Part shown: positions 63,607 to 64,000 of the stretch, in pieces | Numbering within the stretch: position 1 is the stretch's first letter | How the letters are laid out: every line of letters starts with the position of its first letter | NCBI RefSeq assembly: GCF_008370685.1 | Contig: NZ_VTZU01000001.1 | Coordinates: 1 to 64,000 of the forward strand | Length of the DNA: 64,000 bases | Direction of reading: 5' to 3' | DNA from: Aquimarina sp. RZ0 | GTDB taxonomy: Bacteria > Bacteroidota > Bacteroidia > Flavobacteriales > Flavobacteriaceae | Made by a program: the position numbers and the translations under genes | The notes under the pieces: model-generated | What the model saw: only the letters and a program-made list of their open reading frames with translations | The model's database searches: none | Told to the model about the DNA's origin: nothing

Positions 63607-64000
63607 TAGCTAAAATTAAATATGTTTATTAATACATTTCGTAAGTCTTCAGAATTGGCATTGTACGTATCAAAAAAACCTTGAGTAATATGAGCATATT
63701 CAATACCATTTTCTTTAAAAAATGCGTGCTCTCCTTTTAGAACTCTTTGGAATCTATCAATTTGTTCTGTAAAAATTATAATATCAGTTTGTTCACAACA
63801 CCTGGTTAGCTCCAAAAATAGAATAGTTAATACTTCATGAATTAATAAGAATTGAGGTAGAAATTCTTTTCTATCGGGATTTAGAGTATATGCCTCTGAT
63901 AGAAAAGAGAGTAAACCTGCTATTTGATCCAAGGTAGTTTTAAGGGTATCCTTATCCTTAAAATCCTCTTCGGTAAGAATAAGTATTTCCTGAAAGAGAT
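63606..64000 (-). CDS. eCIS-cluster protein of unknown function, 5' end outside the window
   Basis: The C-terminal 130 codons of a gene that continues past the window edge: the frame is open from the last base, so the apparent TTG start at 63932 is not needed. Hydrophobic helices alternate with charged segments (SEAYTLNPDRKEFLPQFLLI, LFLELTRCCEQTDIIIF), and the stop overlaps the CIS_TMP start. I recognise no family. Its place just before the tape-measure gene makes it an eCIS structural or assembly factor by context. Confidence 0.7.
   Translation of the reverse strand, partial: LFQEILILTEEDFKDKDTLKTTLDQIAGLLSFLSEAYTLNPDRKEFLPQFLLIHEVLTILFLELTRCCEQTDIIIFTEQIDRFQRVLKGEHAFFKENGIEYAHITQGFFDTYNANSEDLRNVLINIFNFS

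Noticed and set aside
1..64000. tRNA, rRNA, CRISPR array or transposase genes
   Set aside because: I looked for cloverleaf-like, rRNA-like and repeat-spacer patterns and for DDE or Tyr recombinase motifs in the ORFs and saw none.

Overview
The window is AT-rich chromosomal DNA from a marine member of the Bacteroidota, most likely a Flavobacteriaceae close to Aquimarina (inference). The evidence is six secreted enzymes ending in type IX secretion (T9SS) C-terminal sorting domains, an OMP_b-brl_3/TonB-type outer membrane protein, LytS/LytTR signalling, TAnnTTTG promoter boxes without clear Shine-Dalgarno sites, and agarase-type GH16 enzymes. I saw no tRNA, rRNA, CRISPR array or transposase gene.

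Layout. 0.2-4.3 kb (minus): LytTR response regulator, LytS-type kinase and outer membrane beta-barrel protein, translationally coupled. 4.8-6.0 kb: secreted beta-propeller/NTF2-like protein. 6.3-11.5 kb: trehalose module (fused OtsA-OtsB plus an MFS transporter, divergent from a GH15 hydrolase). 12.2-21.1 kb: envelope-stress/polyamine locus (PspA, SpeD, voltage-gated K+ channel, DUF4178-like protein, lipoprotein, DUF350, membrane-anchored aminopropyltransferase) facing a second aminopropyltransferase and a Tat-lipoprotein FAD oxidoreductase. 21.3-23.3 kb: cupin, unknown protein and asparagine-synthase-like ATP pyrophosphatase. 24-33 kb: secreted polysaccharide degradation (CBM9-like lipoprotein, GH13 amylase, two GH16 paralogues). 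33.4-41.3 kb: fadNAE-like beta-oxidation operon with a MarR regulator and an acyl-CoA ligase, both preceded by the same palindrome. 41.6-46.6 kb: tandem secreted M14 carboxypeptidases. 46.7-55.1 kb: purL, secreted endonuclease I, RNA m5C methyltransferase and a BNR-repeat protein. 55.6-64 kb (minus, running off the window): distal end of an extracellular contractile injection system (eCIS) operon with the tape-measure family protein, a 1394-aa putative nuclease effector, a muramidase and the AAA+ ATPase.

A notable non-coding layer is a set of about 160-bp imperfect palindromes centred on a TAGCT..AGCTA-like core. At least three sequence families are present, one with three nearly identical copies, and all lie next to the 3' ends of genes. 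The best candidates for under-described biology are the eCIS cargo gene, the PspA-polyamine-channel locus with its two promoter palindromes, the small ATP-pyrophosphatase/cupin cluster, and these palindromic elements.
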